Below, piece after piece: positions 60,628 to 64,000 of a stretch of DNA of 64,000 nucleotides. The DNA is from Setophaga petechia (taxonomy: Eukaryota; Chordata; Aves; Passeriformes; Parulidae). Location of the stretch: positions 11,587,258 to 11,651,257 of the forward strand of contig JANCRA010000014.1 of the NCBI GenBank assembly GCA_024362935.1, read 5' to 3'. The translations under genes were made by a program, and so were the position numbers. How positions within the stretch are numbered: the first letter of the stretch is position 1; each line of letters starts with the position of its first letter. Below the pieces are notes generated by a model. The model had not been told where the DNA came from. It worked only from the letters and a program-made list of their open reading frames with translations, and did not search any database.

Positions 60628-63600
60628 TGATCTACTGATCTTCTGATTTCTTTTTACTACTCAGATTTGCTGGTGGTAACATCAAGTGAAGAAAAACTGT
60701 CTCATTGCTTACTCACCCTCTTCAGCACACACACACACAGGGAGTAAAGAAAGGTTCATTACAATTCTGCAAGTTTATGAAGCTGAGAGGCAGCACAGTT
60801 TATAGATTGATCACAGTGGCAGGTGTAGTGTCTCAGTGATCAATACTCAAACATGTTTCTGGAGGCAGAAATTTGCTGTGCATTTAAACCAAACATACCT
60901 CACTGCATCTTCAGATCTCCAGGAAGAGTTTAGAAAGATATGAACCTTGGAATTATTGCTGAAATGGTCACAGCACTGCAGAGAGAAAAAACGACTGTAT
61001 CAGGGCATGCATCTGTTGTCAGATACATTTTTCAAATGGGGATTAAAGGATAAGAAGTTCAAATTTCAGCAATCTCCCTAGTTTAATATCAATATATTTT
61101 TAAAACACATTCTTGTTTATAGCTCTGTGGGGGAAAGGGTTTGGAGGCAAGTTTCTCTTTCTGGAGGCACAATCTTTTGTTAACAGCTCGCATGAGTTAT
61201 TTTGATCCATTAAAAACTACACTGTTTATCTCACACAAATTGCAGAAGACTGAAGAAAAAAAATTGTAAAATAGTTATGAAACTTGCCTCATGTGAAGAA
61301 AGGAGAGAAAATTCAGGTTTCCATGTCTGTGGGCTACCCTGAGTGTACAGTGATTCATCTGGTTATTATCAGACCAGCAGAGACAGTGCTCTATTAGAAC
61401 CAGTGCCTTATCATAGCATTTACAGTTGCCCTTTGCTCAGAGGTTCTTTCATGGTAGATCACAGAGTCCTTCTCAAGCAGAAATAATGGCAAGGGAAGAG
61501 ATCCCTTTTGTTTAGCAGTTACATTCAATGGCTCTGGGGCTGAGTGATGCTGTTTAGTAATCAAAGGAAATGCAGCAGAATGTCTTTACTCTGCTCCCAT
61601 GGAACTTCAAACAGCTTCCTGCAAAGGGCTGGCTGTGGATAGGAGTAGAAAATAATTTTACTGTTGTAGTTTGAAGAGTTGAACTATCAGATACAACATA
61701 ATTAATTGGTTTTTTACAAGGAATGATAAATATTTTTTGCCTTGGCCACTAGTGATCCAAATAGTTATCCAAATCAAATCCATTCTGTTTCTATTTTTCA
61801 TTTCACAGCAAGCACAAATACTGATTTACATGTCTTGATGTGTCAGCCTGAGTGTTTGGCTTCCTTAAAAATACTGCAATTTATAATTAGGCTTGATTTA
61901 TGTATGCTAATGAGTCACATGGTCTGAGAACTAAGGGAGAGCCAGTAAAGATACAAGATAGGTAAGCTGTAAAAGTTGCTTGTTGGTGTTTGTTTTGTGC
62001 TTGTTTGTTTTCCCCATTTAATGTTATGTTCTTTCATGCTAATTTGTAGAACAATATTAGACTTTTAGTCATTTCTTGCCTAAATCAAGATTCTTGGCTT
62101 AGATGTAGATTCCTCCAGGCTATAATAGAAGGGCATTTCATGCAGGTGTGTGATTATTCAGCTCACCCAAAATGCTTTATAAAACCCAGTGTCTGTGGCA
62201 AATTAAAGGGGGGGAATTTAGGTTTTTTCCTAAGTACTAGAATGAGAAGATGCTTTCTGTTGTGAAATCACAGATAGAAGAATTTATTGGAAGTAGCTAT
62301 TTTGAGAGTCTAGGAGAGTAAAGAAGTTTTGGAAGTGACTGAAAAATCTATACTCTGCAGACATTGAAGTCACTCACTGAGAATAAGTTTTGAGAGGGTG
62401 AAAATATTTTTGTGTCTTAAGCCATTAGTTTTCTTTCTAATGTGAAATATAATTGAATTTGTTTCATATAAATGTAGCATTTACCTACAGAGCAATTGAT
62501 AAAATTTGTTGATGAAAAATAGTATCAGGAAAGCACTTCACTTCCAAAGGGATATGTAGGACAGTTTGGAAATCAGGGAACTACACATGTTACAGTGAAA
62601 AAGAAAGAAATTCCAGCAGTCTAGGTAGGGTTAGGGTTACTGCTACCAAAACTGGCACATTCAAGAGAAATGTATCCTGGACAAAGACTTTTTGTTTGTT
62701 TGTTTTTAATGAGTGAGCCTCAGATGTGGAGCTGTTGGAAGTGGCATTGGTTAAAGCTCCTGTTGTAGGTGAGGTGAGGATGTAGGGCCACCTGAACAGA
62801 ATCCAGTACAATTAATAAAGCTACTGCACAATGTCTGAGATCTACAGACTCCATTATTTAAGCAAGTAAAATGTCTAGCAAAAAGGAGAAAATTTAGAGA
62901 AGGATTTATGCTGGTGCTACACTTGACCAAGAGAAAATAAATTACTTCCTACCTATCATTACACTGACAATGAGAGTTATTCTCTACATTTTCAACATAA
63001 ATTTCCAGTTCTTTTGATTTGTGCTGGCTTATGCTTCATGTTTACCCTGGATTTAATATATCATGTTTCTAATGTATCTTGAAAAACAGTTAAGTGGTTT
63101 AAAATCAGCAGGTTTGGGGAGTCTGGTGAAAAGCAAATTTTCAAGTTTTATTTATTCTAAAATTACTGGTCTAGCCATAAAACTAATGAGCACAATTTTT
63201 CATAAATGAGATGTGTAATGTATTGGTGGTTTTGGACCATTCATTGAATGACTGCATTGAACAGTTTGCCTTAAAAATTATTGGATAACAGTGGTGATTT
63301 TAATTCTATGTATTCTATGCTCAGTCGGCAATTATGAAGCTACAGATTTTGTTTTCACTTATCACTGAGACACTGTTTCAATTTTGAAATGAAATTATTC
63401 TTTAGGTAACTTGGTTCATATTGTAATTTATTCATAACCACTAGAAATCAACATCTCTAAATGATACTGAATCCATAATCCAAAATATGTTACAGCAGGA
63501 GATTGTCAGTCTTTAGTTGCTGACTTGATTGCATAGGACTTTGACAAGCAGATGTTACTAGGGAGACATTAGCATCTTCGGTGTTTTTTCATAAAATTTA

Positions 63601-64000
63601 TGGGTAAACAATCTTCTCTTCATTTCTGAAATATAATCTTATTAAATAAAAATCCATTTTCCCCCCCTTTTTCCCCCTATGTTCCCATTATCTGTTTTTG
63701 TACAAAAGTGGGTTGTATTTATTTTTGCTGTTATGCAAGATTTGAAGCAAATCTCTGTGTGGTGGTAATACATTCTTCTTTCATCAGATAAATTCTTTTT
63801 AGGCTTTATCATAACATATCCACAGTGAAGTCAGGTTCTTTTTCAAATTAAAATACTATGAAAGGATTTTGACAGCTACAGAAGCGAATGCTATCTACAC
63901 TTAGTAACTAGGACACACAAACCTTTTGCTGTCCAGATAATCTTACAGAATAATTTCATTACAAAATGTCACATCAGAAATAGCTTTTAGTTTTTTGCAT
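60628..64000. other. AT-rich non-coding stretch to the window end
   Basis: No gene or mobile element is recognised. There is a telomere-like word (two GGGTTA units) at 62622-62639, a (TTTG)n-like patch near 62690-62705, and a C-rich/T-rich run at 63660-63677. Open frames are at or below 73 codons. Confidence 0.55.

Noticed and set aside
1..64000. CRISPR arrays, operons, tRNA or rRNA genes
   Set aside because: No regularly spaced direct repeats, tRNA B-box patterns or rRNA segments were seen, and the sequence is clearly vertebrate nuclear DNA.

Overview
This window looks like vertebrate nuclear DNA, most probably avian and perhaps passerine. Three things point that way. It is AT-rich and CpG-poor. 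Its recognisable mobile elements are short, 5'-truncated CR1 LINE copies carrying the typical 8-bp 3' tip repeats (ATTCTGTG/ATTCTATG type). Interspersed repeats are otherwise sparse. The bird assignment rests on the CR1 style and low repeat density; a crocodilian or turtle cannot be excluded from sequence alone.

I find no protein-coding gene I can support. Open frames are short (nearly all under 130 codons), overlap on both strands and carry no domain I recognise. The window reads as a gene desert or the inside of a very large intron.

Layout: 0.4-1.2 kb is a GC-rich block holding a four-copy minisatellite of about 53 bp. From 1.2 to 13 kb the DNA is plain AT-rich with simple repeats. At 13.1-13.9 kb the longest open frames of the window overlap on both strands. 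At 14.24-14.35 kb is a decayed non-LTR retrotransposon relic with reverse transcriptase motif A. At 23.32 kb is the 5' end of a U2 snRNA pseudogene. Around 26.7 kb two CR1 3' tips lie tail to tail. At 33.5-34.5 kb is the largest mobile element, a CR1 copy on the minus strand. A short CR1 tip lies at 43.8 kb. A compound TG/TA microsatellite lies at 60.5 kb, next to a GC-rich block ending in a perfect splice-donor consensus. Several small GC-rich blocks (17.3, 21.7, 49.2, 57.0, 59.4, 60.1 kb) punctuate the AT-rich background.

Two perfect long inverted repeats (27.87 and 41.24 kb) and some AT-rich, homeobox/SOX-site-dense stretches (11.1, 24.6, 30.0, 45.8, 55.3 kb) are the best candidates for function outside genes. 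Whether they are conserved cannot be told without alignment. I did not find a novel multi-gene system here.
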